NCBI GenBank assembly: GCA_031264785.1
Contig: JAISDN010000027.1
Coordinates: 1 to 27,119, forward strand
DNA: 27,119 bases
Reading direction: 5' to 3'
Source of the DNA: Candidatus Nomurabacteria bacterium
GTDB lineage: Bacteria; Patescibacteriota; Saccharimonadia; Saccharimonadales; Saccharimonadaceae
The notes beneath the pieces were generated by a model, which saw nothing but the letters and a program-made list of their open reading frames with translations, was not told where the DNA came from and made no database searches. Positions 6,157 to 12,753 of this stretch are shown here, piece after piece (the stretch's first letter is position 1; each line of letters begins with the position of its first letter). Made by a program: the position numbers and the translations under genes.

Positions 6157-7935
6157 ATGACAAAAAAGAAAGAAAAATCGATTGCGCAACGCACTATGTA
6201 TTATTACTGGCGCGAGCTAATGAAAAACAAGCGATATTTTATCGCCTTGCTGATTATCGAGCCGATTGCGATTGCTCTCGGCGCGTATGTTTCGGTTTAT
6301 ATTTTTTCGGAGATTATCAATATGTTGTCCAGTGGAAAGATTATGGCCGATCAAGTTATTTCAACTTTTATGCCATACGTGATTTTACTTGTTTTGGCAA
6401 TGTTTATTAGCGAGGCGCTGTGGCGAGTGGTGATTTTTATTTCAACCAAACTGGAAACTCGTGTTGTTTACGGCCTGAATCGGCTGTCGTTCGACGTTAT
6501 TTCTGAGCAATCTATGAACTTTCACAACAATCGATTCGGCGGCTCTTTAGTGTCGGCGGTCAACAAGTTTTCGGGCGGTTTTGCTAGGCTTAACGGGTTA
6601 CTAATGTGGAATATTCTATACCTGATTGTAGCTCTGATATTTAACTTCGCCATACTTGGCCCAACTTTGCCAGCTTTCGCGATTTGTATGGCAATCTTGT
6701 CGCTGTTGTTCGTCTCGGTGGCTTGGATTAGTTTCAAAGGAATTCGTGTTTTGAACGAACGTGAAGCTAATGCCCAGAACAAATTAAGCGGGCGTCTGGC
6801 TGACAGTATCACAAATATTTTGTCGGTCAAATCGTATGGTCGCGAGCAGCACGAGAAAAAACTTTACGCTGATGTCAACGGTGAGACCCAAAGGGCCAGC
6901 CTTAAACTATTAGTTGCCAGCACCAAGAGGGACATTGGCTTTGGCGGCATTATAGTGATGATACAAGGTTTGTTTGTGGTGTTGTTGGCTTTCGGCGGCC
7001 TGTGGTTTGGCACGCCGGTAGGAACGCTGATTTTGGCGATAATGTATGGCCGTAATTTGGTCGAGGAAATTTGGGGAGTCAATCGGATTTTGCGCGATAC
7101 CAATCGGGCGTTTGGCGACGCTTATGATATGACGATGATTTTGGACGAGACTAATGACGTGGTGGATGCGCGCGACGCTCGGCCGCTGGCGGTGACGGCT
7201 GGCGCGGTGGATTTTCGGGCGATTGATTTTACTCACGCCGATGGTAACGAGGCGGTGTTTGACGGTTTGTCGCTGGATATTCGGTCGGGCGAGCGGATTG
7301 GTTTGGTGGGGCGGAGCGGTTCGGGCAAGACCACGCTAACCAAGTTGCTGCTGCGTTTTGCCGACGTCCAAAAGGGCGAGATTTTGATTGACGGCCAGAA
7401 TATTTCGGCGGTGACGCAGGAAAGTTTGCGCAAAAATATCGCTTATGTGCCGCAAGAAACCACGCTGTTTCACCGCACGATCGCGGAGAACATTGCTTAC
7501 GGCCGTCCGGATGCTAGTCGGGCCGAGATTGTGCGGGCGGCTAAACTGGCTAACGCGTGGGAGTTTATTAAAGATTTGCCAAAGGAGCTGGACACTTTGA
7601 CCGGCGAGCGCGGTGTTAAATTGTCGGGCGGGCAGCGACAGCGGGTGGCCATCGCACGGGCGATTTTGAAAGATGCGCCGCTGTTAGTGCTGGACGAGGC
7701 GACGGCTAGCTTAGATACGGAAAGTGAAAAACTGATTCAAGAAGCGCTGAGTCGGCTGATGAAAGGCCGCACCTCGATTGTGATTGCGCATCGTCTGTCA
7801 ACGGTGGCGGAAATGGACCGGATTATTGTGCTGGAACACGGCAAAATCGTCGAAGATGGCAGCCACGTGGAACTGCTAAAGCGCGGCGGCATTTACGCTA
7901 CGCTGTGGAATAAGCAGACGGGGATGATCGAGTAA
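6157..7935 (+). CDS. ABC exporter, fused permease and ATPase (MsbA/MdlB type)
   Basis: 592 aa half-transporter, working as a homo- or heterodimer at the membrane. The N-terminal ~330 residues form a six-helix exporter domain. The ATPase domain (~350-592) has Walker A GRSGSGKTTL (~384), Q-loop YVPQET, signature LSGGQRQRVAIARA (~489), Walker B LLVLDEATASLD (~509) and H-loop IAHRLS (~543). All catalytic residues are present. The substrate is unknown; the family exports lipids, peptides or drugs. No partner half-transporter is adjacent, so a homodimer is likely. The start is supported by AGGGG 5 nt upstream. It is followed by a separately promoted fic gene. Confidence 0.93.
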   Translation: MTKKKEKSIAQRTMYYYWRELMKNKRYFIALLIIEPIAIALGAYVSVYIFSEIINMLSSGKIMADQVISTFMPYVILLVLAMFISEALWRVVIFISTKLETRVVYGLNRLSFDVISEQSMNFHNNRFGGSLVSAVNKFSGGFARLNGLLMWNILYLIVALIFNFAILGPTLPAFAICMAILSLLFVSVAWISFKGIRVLNEREANAQNKLSGRLADSITNILSVKSYGREQHEKKLYADVNGETQRASLKLLVASTKRDIGFGGIIVMIQGLFVVLLAFGGLWFGTPVGTLILAIMYGRNLVEEIWGVNRILRDTNRAFGDAYDMTMILDETNDVVDARDARPLAVTAGAVDFRAIDFTHADGNEAVFDGLSLDIRSGERIGLVGRSGSGKTTLTKLLLRFADVQKGEILIDGQNISAVTQESLRKNIAYVPQETTLFHRTIAENIAYGRPDASRAEIVRAAKLANAWEFIKDLPKELDTLTGERGVKLSGGQRQRVAIARAILKDAPLLVLDEATASLDTESEKLIQEALSRLMKGRTSIVIAHRLSTVAEMDRIIVLEHGKIVEDGSHVELLKRGGIYATLWNKQTGMIE

Positions 7936-7947
7936 CTTATTTTGATA

Positions 7948-7976
7948 TTGCTTTCTTTGGTAAAATTGGATATAAT
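7948..7976 (+). promoter_or_regulatory. Promoter of fic (near-leaderless)
   Basis: TTGCTT (7948-7953), 17-nt spacer, TATAAT (7971-7976), then 9 nt to the ATG. No SD site is present. Confidence 0.75.
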
Positions 7977-7985
7977 CGGATATAT

Positions 7986-9053
7986 ATGAAATATCCAATT
8001 AGACCAGCTCTAAATCAGCGGATTAGCCACACTAATTCGGCTATTAACGCTATGCTCAGCCAGATTGACGGTCTGCGTGGCGAATGGACAGGTGGGGTTA
8101 ATTTGAGTCCGCAGATTTTGGGTCGGCTGAAAAAATCGGCGCTGATTACTTCGGCCGGCGCTTCGACGCGGATTGAGGGCGCTAAGTTGTCGGACGCAGA
8201 AATTGAGCGGCTTATCAACGGCCTGAAATTTGACAAAATGGCCGACCGCAGTGCTCAAGAGGTGCAGGGCTATTACGAAACGCTGGAATTTATTTACGAC
8301 AATTACAGCGACATCCCGATTTCTGAAAACTATATTTTTGAGCTGCATACTCGAATGTTGGCCTATTCTGACGGTGATATTCGGCACAAGGGCGCTTATA
8401 AAAAACTGGAAAATAGCGTTAAGATGTATGACGCTGACGGCGCAGAAGTTGCCACTTTGTTTAAAACTTCGCCAGCGCTGGTGGTTGAGCAGCATACGCG
8501 AGCGCTGGTTGGGTGGTTTAACGACGAAATCGGGGAAAGTAACCATCACCCGCTGCTGGTTATAGCCGGTTTTTTGGTGGAGTTCTTGCGGATTCACCCG
8601 TTTCAAGACGGTAATGGTCGCCTCAGCCGACTGTTGACCGATTTATTGATGCTGCGGGCTGGCTTTGCCTACGTACCGTATCTGTCGCAGGCCAAAATTA
8701 TTGAGGACAATAAGGCGGAGTATTATATTGCGCTGCGGCGCAGTCAAGTAACGCTCGGCACTGCACAAGAAGATATTACGGCGTGGATAGAGTTTTTCTT
8801 GCAGGTTTGCCTCAGGCAGGCTAAGGATGCGGTGGGGTTGTTGACTGGAGAAAATGTTGAAAAAACTCTGTCGCGTTATCAGTTGGCGGTTTGGGAACAC
8901 ATTAAAAAAGTCGGCGAGGCTAATATCAAAGCTACCGTCGCGGCCACAAATATTGAGCGCTCGACCGTCAGACAGGCCTATGCCAAATTGCTGGGGTTGA
9001 AATTGGTCGAACGCATTGGCGAGGGCCGCGCTAGCCGTTATTGCTTAAAATAA
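7986..9053 (+). CDS. Fic-domain protein (AMPylase family) with inhibitory motif and C-terminal winged helix
   Basis: 355 aa. The catalytic motif HPFQDGNGR (H204-R212) is intact, so transfer of AMP (or another nucleotide moiety) to a protein hydroxyl is likely. The inhibitory helix motif S/TxxxEG is at S60-G65 (STRIEG), N-terminal to the Fic core, which makes it an autoinhibited class II Fic protein. The order is: N-terminal Fic_N-like region (~1-80), Fic fold (~110-255), and a C-terminal winged helix-turn-helix (~290-355, ending SRYCLK) that could bind DNA. This is the common Fic/DUF4172-like layout of many free-living bacteria. There is no antitoxin gene next to it. The target is unknown: possibly a self protein or, for an epibiont, a host one, but no secretion signal is seen. 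Confidence 0.92.
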   Translation: MKYPIRPALNQRISHTNSAINAMLSQIDGLRGEWTGGVNLSPQILGRLKKSALITSAGASTRIEGAKLSDAEIERLINGLKFDKMADRSAQEVQGYYETLEFIYDNYSDIPISENYIFELHTRMLAYSDGDIRHKGAYKKLENSVKMYDADGAEVATLFKTSPALVVEQHTRALVGWFNDEIGESNHHPLLVIAGFLVEFLRIHPFQDGNGRLSRLLTDLLMLRAGFAYVPYLSQAKIIEDNKAEYYIALRRSQVTLGTAQEDITAWIEFFLQVCLRQAKDAVGLLTGENVEKTLSRYQLAVWEHIKKVGEANIKATVAATNIERSTVRQAYAKLLGLKLVERIGEGRASRYCLK

Positions 9054-9058
9054 TTGGT

Positions 9059-9064
9059 TATAAT
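9059..9064 (+). promoter_or_regulatory. Isolated TATAAT just after fic
   Basis: TATAAT in the context GGTTATAATCGG, 5 nt past the fic stop, closely matching the fic promoter context. No good -35 is seen at 17 nt. Nothing coding was recognised in the following 110 bases before the tRNA. Low confidence. Confidence 0.25.
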
Positions 9065-9139
9065 CGGCTACTTGTCTTGGTGCGGTGGGATATTTCAACG
9101 GCGACAGGGTTGCCATACAAATTGCAAAAGTTAGCAAAG

Positions 9140-9168
9140 TTGACCATTTTTTGTTAGGTTGATATAAT
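9140..9168 (+). promoter_or_regulatory. Promoter of tRNA-Phe and the ferritin-like gene
   Basis: TTGACC (9140-9145), 17-nt spacer, TATAAT (9163-9168). Transcription would start 2-3 nt before the tRNA. No other promoter was seen before the gene at 9280. Confidence 0.8.
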
Positions 9169-9177
9169 TGTTTTGTC

Positions 9178-9253
9178 GGCTCTGTAGCTCAGTTGGTAGA
9201 GCAGAGGCCTGAAGAGCCTTGTGTCCTTGGTTCAAGTCCGAGCGGAGCCACCA
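9178..9253 (+). tRNA. tRNA-Phe (GAA)
   Basis: 76 nt with a full cloverleaf. Acceptor stem GGCTCTG/CGGAGCC (one G-T pair), D stem GCTC/GAGC, anticodon stem GAGGC/GCCTT with loop CTGAAGA giving anticodon GAA, variable GTGTC, T stem CTTGG/CCGAG with TTCAAGT loop, discriminator A, and encoded CCA. It is the only tRNA in the window. Confidence 0.97.
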
Positions 9254-9279
9254 GAAATTTTTTAAAAGGAGGTATTATT

Positions 9280-9498
9280 ATGTCAACGAATTATCCATTG
9301 GCGAAGATTGTCGCGGCTTTGATTGAGGACGAATGGGAAGCGATTGAGGGTTATGTGGCGGCTTTGGACGCCGGCGGTTTGGAACAGGCCGATGTGGAGC
9401 AGATTGAGGAAATTATTAGCGACGAAAAGCAACACGCGCAGGTTTTGGCGGAAATTGCCAAGAAGTATGATGGTGGGATTCCGGTGGCGGAGGATTAA
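9280..9498 (+). CDS. 72-aa two-helix ferritin-like (half-rubrerythrin) protein
   Basis: Starts at ATG 9280 after a strong AAAAGGAGGT site; reading from an upstream GTG would run through the tRNA. Two helices are predicted: residues ~5-30 (EDEWEAIEGYVAAL) and ~35-62 (EEIISDEKQHAQVLAEIAKK). E20 or E23 plus E49-x2-H52 is one half of the ExxH di-iron motif of ferritin-like proteins, and E20 to E49 is 29 residues. A full rubrerythrin or ferritin has four helices with two such halves, so this would have to dimerise, as encapsulated ferritins (EncFtn) do. Possible roles are iron storage or peroxide protection, but no encapsulin gene or rubredoxin domain is present. It lies 26 nt after the tRNA and has no promoter of its own, so it is probably co-transcribed. 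Iron binding is inference. Confidence 0.75.
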   Translation: MSTNYPLAKIVAALIEDEWEAIEGYVAALDAGGLEQADVEQIEEIISDEKQHAQVLAEIAKKYDGGIPVAED

Positions 9499-9500
9499 AT

Positions 9501-9542
9501 AAGTTGGCGCGCCCGTAGCCCTTGCAGTCGGACGCCTAACTT
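9501..9542 (+). repeat. Hairpin with the second copy of the 20-bp repeat
   Basis: AAGTTGGCG (9501-9509) pairs with CGCCTAACTT (9533-9542) with one bulge. TTGGCGCGCCCGTAGCCCTT (9504-9523) is identical to 5172-5191. It may end the ferritin-like transcript, though no T-run follows closely. Confidence 0.65.
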
Positions 9543-9568
9543 TGCTGGTTTGCTGGTTCGTAGCGTTC

Positions 9569-9602
9569 GATTTTTAATATTGTAAAAATTACAACAAAAA
9601 TC
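9569..9602. repeat. Nested palindrome with TTGTAAAAATTACAA
   Basis: GATTTTT and AAAAATC flank TTGTAAAAATTACAA (9580-9594), the reverse complement of the palindrome at 3413-3427. It sits between the ferritin-like gene and the next gene and could act as a two-way terminator. Confidence 0.6.
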
Positions 9603-9605
9603 TAG

Positions 9606-9634
9606 TTGACTATTTGGAAACTATAAGTTAAGCT
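9606..9634 (+). promoter_or_regulatory. Possible promoter of the 84-aa protein
   Basis: TTGACT (9606-9611), 17-nt spacer, TAAGCT (9629-9634). The -35 is good and the -10 is poor. The leader would be about 50 nt. Confidence 0.35.
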
Positions 9635-9687
9635 GGTTATGTCTAAAGTGTGGCAAGACAAATAATTTAACAAAAAGGAAACAAACA

Positions 9688-9942
9688 ATGAAAAAAATTT
9701 TGGCATTTGCTTTGGCAGTTTTGAGTAGTTTGCCGATGGCTGGTGTGGCGCAGGCGGCGATTGTGATTTCAGATACTTCGGCGCGGTCGGCGGTGGAATC
9801 GCGCGGCGCTTTGGGGATTTTTGACGAAAATATGTTTATTTTTACGATTACGGCTTATTTGGTGGTGGCGATTTGCGTCAGCGGTTATTTTTTGACCAAA
9901 CGGTTTTTGGACGACCGGAAACGAGGCGTGTTTCGGATTTGA
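9688..9942 (+). CDS. Small exported single-TM protein
   Basis: 84 aa, no family recognised. It has a clear Sec signal peptide (MKKILAFALAVLSSLPMAGVAQA, cleavage predicted after AQA), a ~25-residue outer segment, one TM helix (~50-70, MFIFTITAYLVVAICVSGYFL), and a short basic tail (TKRFLDDRKR). After cleavage it would be a single-pass protein with its N-terminus outside. An AAAAAGGAAAC site lies about 6 nt before the ATG. It is followed by a strong terminator and faces rarA. Such small proteins often assist a larger membrane complex, but no partner is seen here. Confidence 0.7.
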   Translation: MKKILAFALAVLSSLPMAGVAQAAIVISDTSARSAVESRGALGIFDENMFIFTITAYLVVAICVSGYFLTKRFLDDRKRGVFRI

Positions 9943-9996
9943 GGCTTTGTATTTCGTCCACCACGACTACTCCATTAACGGATTTGTAAGAACGAG

Positions 9997-10028
9997 GCGC
10001 GTTTTCGTAAGGAAGCGCGCTTTGTTTT
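9997..10028 (+). terminator. Terminator with GTAA tetraloop
   Basis: GCGCGTTTTC, loop GTAA (a GNRA tetraloop), GGAAGCGCGC, then TTTGTTTT. A 10-bp stem with two G-T pairs. It lies 54 nt after the 84-aa gene. Confidence 0.8.
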
Positions 10029-10030
10029 AT

Positions 10031-10058
10031 CTGGATTCTGGGTCAAGCCCGGAATGAC
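10031..10058 (-). repeat. Palindromic repeat family 1, copy B
   Basis: Minus-strand copy reading GTCATTCCGG…CAGAATCCAG. One arm has a mismatch (CCAGAA instead of CCGGAA). It lies between convergent genes. Confidence 0.75.
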
Positions 10059-10069
10059 AAGGGAGAAAC

Positions 10070-10092
10070 ATTATTAGGTGGAACCTAATAAT
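10070..10092 (-). terminator. Palindrome ending rarA (TATTAGGT element, copy 1)
   Basis: ATTATTAGGT, loop GGA, ACCTAATAAT: a perfect 10-bp stem overlapping the last base of the rarA stop codon. A shorter version (TATTAGGT-N3-ACCTAATA) recurs at 23985-24003. On the minus strand it is followed by GTTTCTC, so it could terminate rarA. Confidence 0.5.
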
Positions 10093-11255
10093 TATTTGTT
10101 GAGGAATTTTTGGACGTCTTCGGGCAGGTAGGGTTTTTGGTGTTTAAAACCGGCTTCCCACTTTTGACCTTTGCCAAAACCCAGATCTTTCATTAGTTTG
10201 GTTGGGGCGTTGCGGACGTGAATTGGCACCGGCGAATCTGGAAAACCGGCAGCTAGTTTTTGACTTTCTATCCACATATCATAACTTTCGCGCGATTTTT
10301 TGCCGCGACACAGCGCCACCGCCACGTGACTCAAAATAATGCCCGATTCCGGCATACCGATGCGCTCCACCGCCATAAAAGCGTTTAAAGCCAGACCCAG
10401 CGCGCCGTTGCCGGCTAGGCCGATGTCTTCTGAAGCGAAAATCACCATCCGGCGGGCGATAAATTTGGGATCTTCGCCGGCCGCCACCATCCGCGCCATA
10501 TAAAACAGCGCTGCCGCGTCGTCGCCGGCCCGCATTGACTTGATGAAGGCGCTAATATTGTCATAATGAGCGTCGCCCTTTTTGTCGTAGCCGGGCAGTT
10601 TTTTGCCGGCGGCTTGCTCGATGGTTTTTTTGGTCAGCTGGCCGCCCATACCGAGCGCCACTTCCAATGTGCCCAGCGCCACGCGGGCGTCACCGGCGGA
10701 AATTTCGGCCAGATAATCAATCACTTCTGGCGCGATTTTTTTGCGGATTTTTTCAGTTTTAATAACTCGCTTGATAATTTCCACCAGTTCCGGCCGCGTC
10801 AGCTGTTCTAGCACTACCACCCGCGAGCGCGAAATCAGCGGTGTAATGACTTCGAACGAAGGATTTTCGGTGGTGGCGCCAATCAGGGTGATCAGGCCGG
10901 ATTCGACGTGGGGCAGGAAAGCGTCCTGCTGGGCTTTGTTAAAACGGTGGATTTCGTCGACAAACAGGATGGTTTTGAGGCCTAGATTCCAGTTTTGGCG
11001 GGCGTGCTCGACGATGCGCTCGATGTCTTTTTTGCCGGAAGTGACGGCCGAAAGTTCAATAAAATCAGCCTCCATTTCGCGAGCGATGATGCGGGCCAAA
11101 GTGGTTTTGCCGGTGCCGGGCGGGCCCCAAAAAATCAGGGAAACCGGCTCGCCGTGCTGGACGATTTTTTTCAGCACCGGCATCGCTTTAACTTGACCCA
11201 CAACTTGGTCAAGTTTCTGCGGCCTCATTCGCTCAGCTAACGGTCTCTTGTTCAT
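10092..11255 (-). CDS. rarA: Replication-associated recombination protein A (AAA+ ATPase)
   Basis: 387 aa clamp-loader-like AAA+ ATPase (RarA/MgsA/WRNIP1 family) that acts at stalled replication forks with SSB. Walker A GPPGTGKTTLA (~44-54), Walker B TILFVDEIHRFNKAQQDAFLP (~90-110), sensor 1 IGATTENPSFE, and SRSRVV are intact. The C-terminal oligomerisation domain includes GDDAAALFYMARMVAAGEDP and ARRMVIFASEDIGLA, typical of the family. Homologues are usually 400-450 aa, so it is slightly short but appears complete, ending FLNK. There is no SD site; a TATAAT box sits 6 nt before the ATG, so the mRNA is probably leaderless. It is divergent from ackA and shares a long inverted repeat with it. 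Confidence 0.96.
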   Translation of the reverse strand: MNKRPLAERMRPQKLDQVVGQVKAMPVLKKIVQHGEPVSLIFWGPPGTGKTTLARIIAREMEADFIELSAVTSGKKDIERIVEHARQNWNLGLKTILFVDEIHRFNKAQQDAFLPHVESGLITLIGATTENPSFEVITPLISRSRVVVLEQLTRPELVEIIKRVIKTEKIRKKIAPEVIDYLAEISAGDARVALGTLEVALGMGGQLTKKTIEQAAGKKLPGYDKKGDAHYDNISAFIKSMRAGDDAAALFYMARMVAAGEDPKFIARRMVIFASEDIGLAGNGALGLALNAFMAVERIGMPESGIILSHVAVALCRGKKSRESYDMWIESQKLAAGFPDSPVPIHVRNAPTKLMKDLGFGKGQKWEAGFKHQKPYLPEDVQKFLNK

Positions 11256-11261
11256 AATCTA

Positions 11262-11290
11262 ATTATACACCAAGAATCTCCAACACGAAA
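11262..11290 (-). promoter_or_regulatory. Promoter of rarA (leaderless)
   Basis: Minus strand: TTTCGT (weak -35, 11285-11290), 17-nt spacer, TATAAT (11262-11267), exactly 6 nt, ATG. The -35 region lies in the left arm of the inverted repeat. Confidence 0.7.
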
Positions 11291-11386
11291 TCCTCAGGCA
11301 CACTCCTCGCGCCCGTCGTAACGGGGCTCGTCGCTAAACCTCACTCGTAAGTTCAGATTGCCTGAGGATTTGTGCCGGAGATTCTT
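11272..11386. repeat. 115-bp inverted repeat in the rarA/ackA divergent region
   Basis: Outer arms AAGAATCTCC (11272-11281) and GGAGATTCTT (11377-11386), inner arms AAATCCTCAGGCA (11288-11300) and TGCCTGAGGATTT (11359-11371), with a CAC/GTG pairing between them: about 26 base pairs in all. The 58-nt centre carries CGCGCCCGTCGTAACGGGG. Each arm forms the -35/spacer of one of the two divergent promoters. Confidence 0.9.
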
Positions 11387-11398
11387 TTGTGTTATTAT
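11370..11398 (+). promoter_or_regulatory. Promoter of ackA
   Basis: TTGTGC (11370-11375), 17-nt spacer, TATTAT (11393-11398). The leader is about 22 nt with an AAAGGAG site. Its -35 and spacer are a mirror copy of the rarA promoter arm. Confidence 0.6.
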
Positions 11399-11426
11399 GA
11401 AGAAAATTAACACAGAAAGGAGAATA

Positions 11427-12623
11427 GTGAGTAATATTTTAGTCATAAATAGTGGTTCGTCGACGGTGAAGTTCCAGTTGATTGATGAGGCTAGTGAAGA
11501 AGCGATTTTAAGTGGTAAGGCTGAGGGTTTGCGGCTGGATTCGGCGCGGATTGAGATTAAGTTTGAGGGGCAGAAAATTGAGCAGAAATTGCCCGGCGCT
11601 GATCACGAAAAGGCGCTGGATACGCTGTTTGAATTTTTGGATGAAAAGGCTTTGACGGCGACGATTTCGGCGGTCGGGCATCGGGTGGCGCACGGCGGCG
11701 AGCTGTTCCGCGAGTCGGTGCTGATTACGCCAGATGTTTTGGATAAAATTCGAACTTTGACGCCACTGGCGCCGCTGCACAATCCGGCTAATATTTTGGG
11801 GATCGAGGCCATTACCAAGATTAATCCTAAGCTGCCGCAGGTGGCGGTGTTTGACACGGCGTTTCATTCGACGATGCCGCCGGAGGCTTATCGTTATGCT
11901 GTGCCGGACGAGTGGTATAAAAAATATGGGGTGCGGCGTTATGGTTTTCACGGCACCAGTTATCGGTTTATTGTTCAAAAGATCGCCAAGATTTTGGGCA
12001 AAAAGCCGGCGGAGCTTAATTTGATTGTGGCGCACGTTGGTTCGGGCGCGTCGATTTCGGCGATTCGTGGCGGCAAGTCGGTGTCAAATAGTATGGGTTT
12101 CACGCCGCTGGCCGGTCTGCCGATGGGCACGCGCTCTGGTAATATTGATCCGGGAATTATCCCTTATATTATGGAGCGGGAGCATTTGAGCGCCGAAGAG
12201 GTGATTAGCAAGCTGAACAAGGAATCCGGCCATCAGGCAATGTCGAAAGTTTCGGACGATATGCGCGACGTGGTGGCGGCGGCCGAAGATGGCAACGCGG
12301 AGGCCGAGCTGTCGATTAAGATTTTTGCGCGCAAAATTGCCAAATATATCGCTGGTTTTATGCCGGATCTACCCAGCCTTGACGCGCTGATTTTTACGGC
12401 CGGAATTGGCGAAAATGGTTTTGAGACCCGTGAGGCGGTAGTTGAGCGACTGGCGATTTTGGGTTTCAAATTAGACCCCAAGCTGAACGCCGAAACTCGA
12501 GTTTTTCTGGGTAAAGAGGGCCTGATTTCGGCCAAAAATTCCAAATATCCGATTTATGCGCTGGGAACGAATGAGGAGTTGATGATTGCCAAGGATACTA
12601 AGGAGATTGTTAAAAATATTTGA
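11427..12623 (+). CDS. ackA: Acetate kinase
   Basis: 398 aa with GTG start at 11427: the normal N-terminus is (M)SNILVINSGSSTVKF, and an AAAGGAG site precedes it by 4 nt. An in-frame ATG at 11397 overlaps the -10 box and is rejected. It interconverts acetate + ATP and acetyl phosphate + ADP (substrate-level ATP formation). Visible ASKHA motifs: NSGSSTVKF (phosphate 1 site), GHRVAHGG, VFDTAFHSTMP, RRYGFHGTSY (His and Arg active-site region), HVGSGAS (usually H.GNG.S), SMGFTPLAGLPMGTRSG (Arg of the acetyl site), and LIFTAGIGEN. No pta or other carbon-metabolism gene is adjacent. Confidence 0.96.
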   Translation: MSNILVINSGSSTVKFQLIDEASEEAILSGKAEGLRLDSARIEIKFEGQKIEQKLPGADHEKALDTLFEFLDEKALTATISAVGHRVAHGGELFRESVLITPDVLDKIRTLTPLAPLHNPANILGIEAITKINPKLPQVAVFDTAFHSTMPPEAYRYAVPDEWYKKYGVRRYGFHGTSYRFIVQKIAKILGKKPAELNLIVAHVGSGASISAIRGGKSVSNSMGFTPLAGLPMGTRSGNIDPGIIPYIMEREHLSAEEVISKLNKESGHQAMSKVSDDMRDVVAAAEDGNAEAELSIKIFARKIAKYIAGFMPDLPSLDALIFTAGIGENGFETREAVVERLAILGFKLDPKLNAETRVFLGKEGLISAKNSKYPIYALGTNEELMIAKDTKEIVKNI

Positions 12624-12648
12624 CAAAACTAATTGTTTTTGGTAGAAT
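12620..12648 (+). promoter_or_regulatory. Consensus promoter after ackA
   Basis: TTGACA (12620-12625), 17-nt spacer, TAGAAT (12643-12648): the best match to consensus in the window. It overlaps the ackA stop codon and drives a ~100-nt leader. Confidence 0.85.
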
Positions 12649-12649
12649 C

Positions 12650-12753
12650 TGGCCATTGGTTATGGCTCAGGTTTAGTTTTTTGACTTATCGGTGCCATTG
12701 CTGGCACTTTGATAAGTTTACTTTGCATCTTTGGTCGAAAGGAAGTGAGAAAA
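12650..12753 (+). promoter_or_regulatory. Structured 5' leader of the 147-aa membrane protein
   Basis: Two hairpins: GCCAT/ATGGC near 12652-12665, and ACTTATC (12684-12690) + GTGCC (12692-12696) pairing with GGCAC (12703-12707) + GATAAGT (12711-12717). An AAAGGAAG site follows at about 12738. It may be a regulatory leader; no known riboswitch was recognised. Confidence 0.4.

Noticed and set aside
7986..9053. Fic as part of a toxin-antitoxin pair
   Set aside because: No small antitoxin gene is adjacent; the inhibitory motif is within the same protein.
9193..9279. Upstream extension of the ferritin-like ORF from GTG 9193
   Set aside because: The extension reads through tRNA-Phe; a strong SD site at 9266-9272 supports ATG 9280.
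10072..10090. Iron-regulator (DtxR/IdeR) box
   Set aside because: Half-sites match but spacing is 3 nt and not 7, and it lies at the 3' end of rarA.
11271..11386. Invertible (phase-variable) promoter
   Set aside because: No promoter lies between the arms; inverting the centre would not turn transcription round, and no recombinase gene is present.
11358..11426. Longer ackA start at 11358 or 11397
   Set aside because: These codons overlap the promoter and inverted repeat; GTG 11427 has an SD site and the conserved N-terminus.
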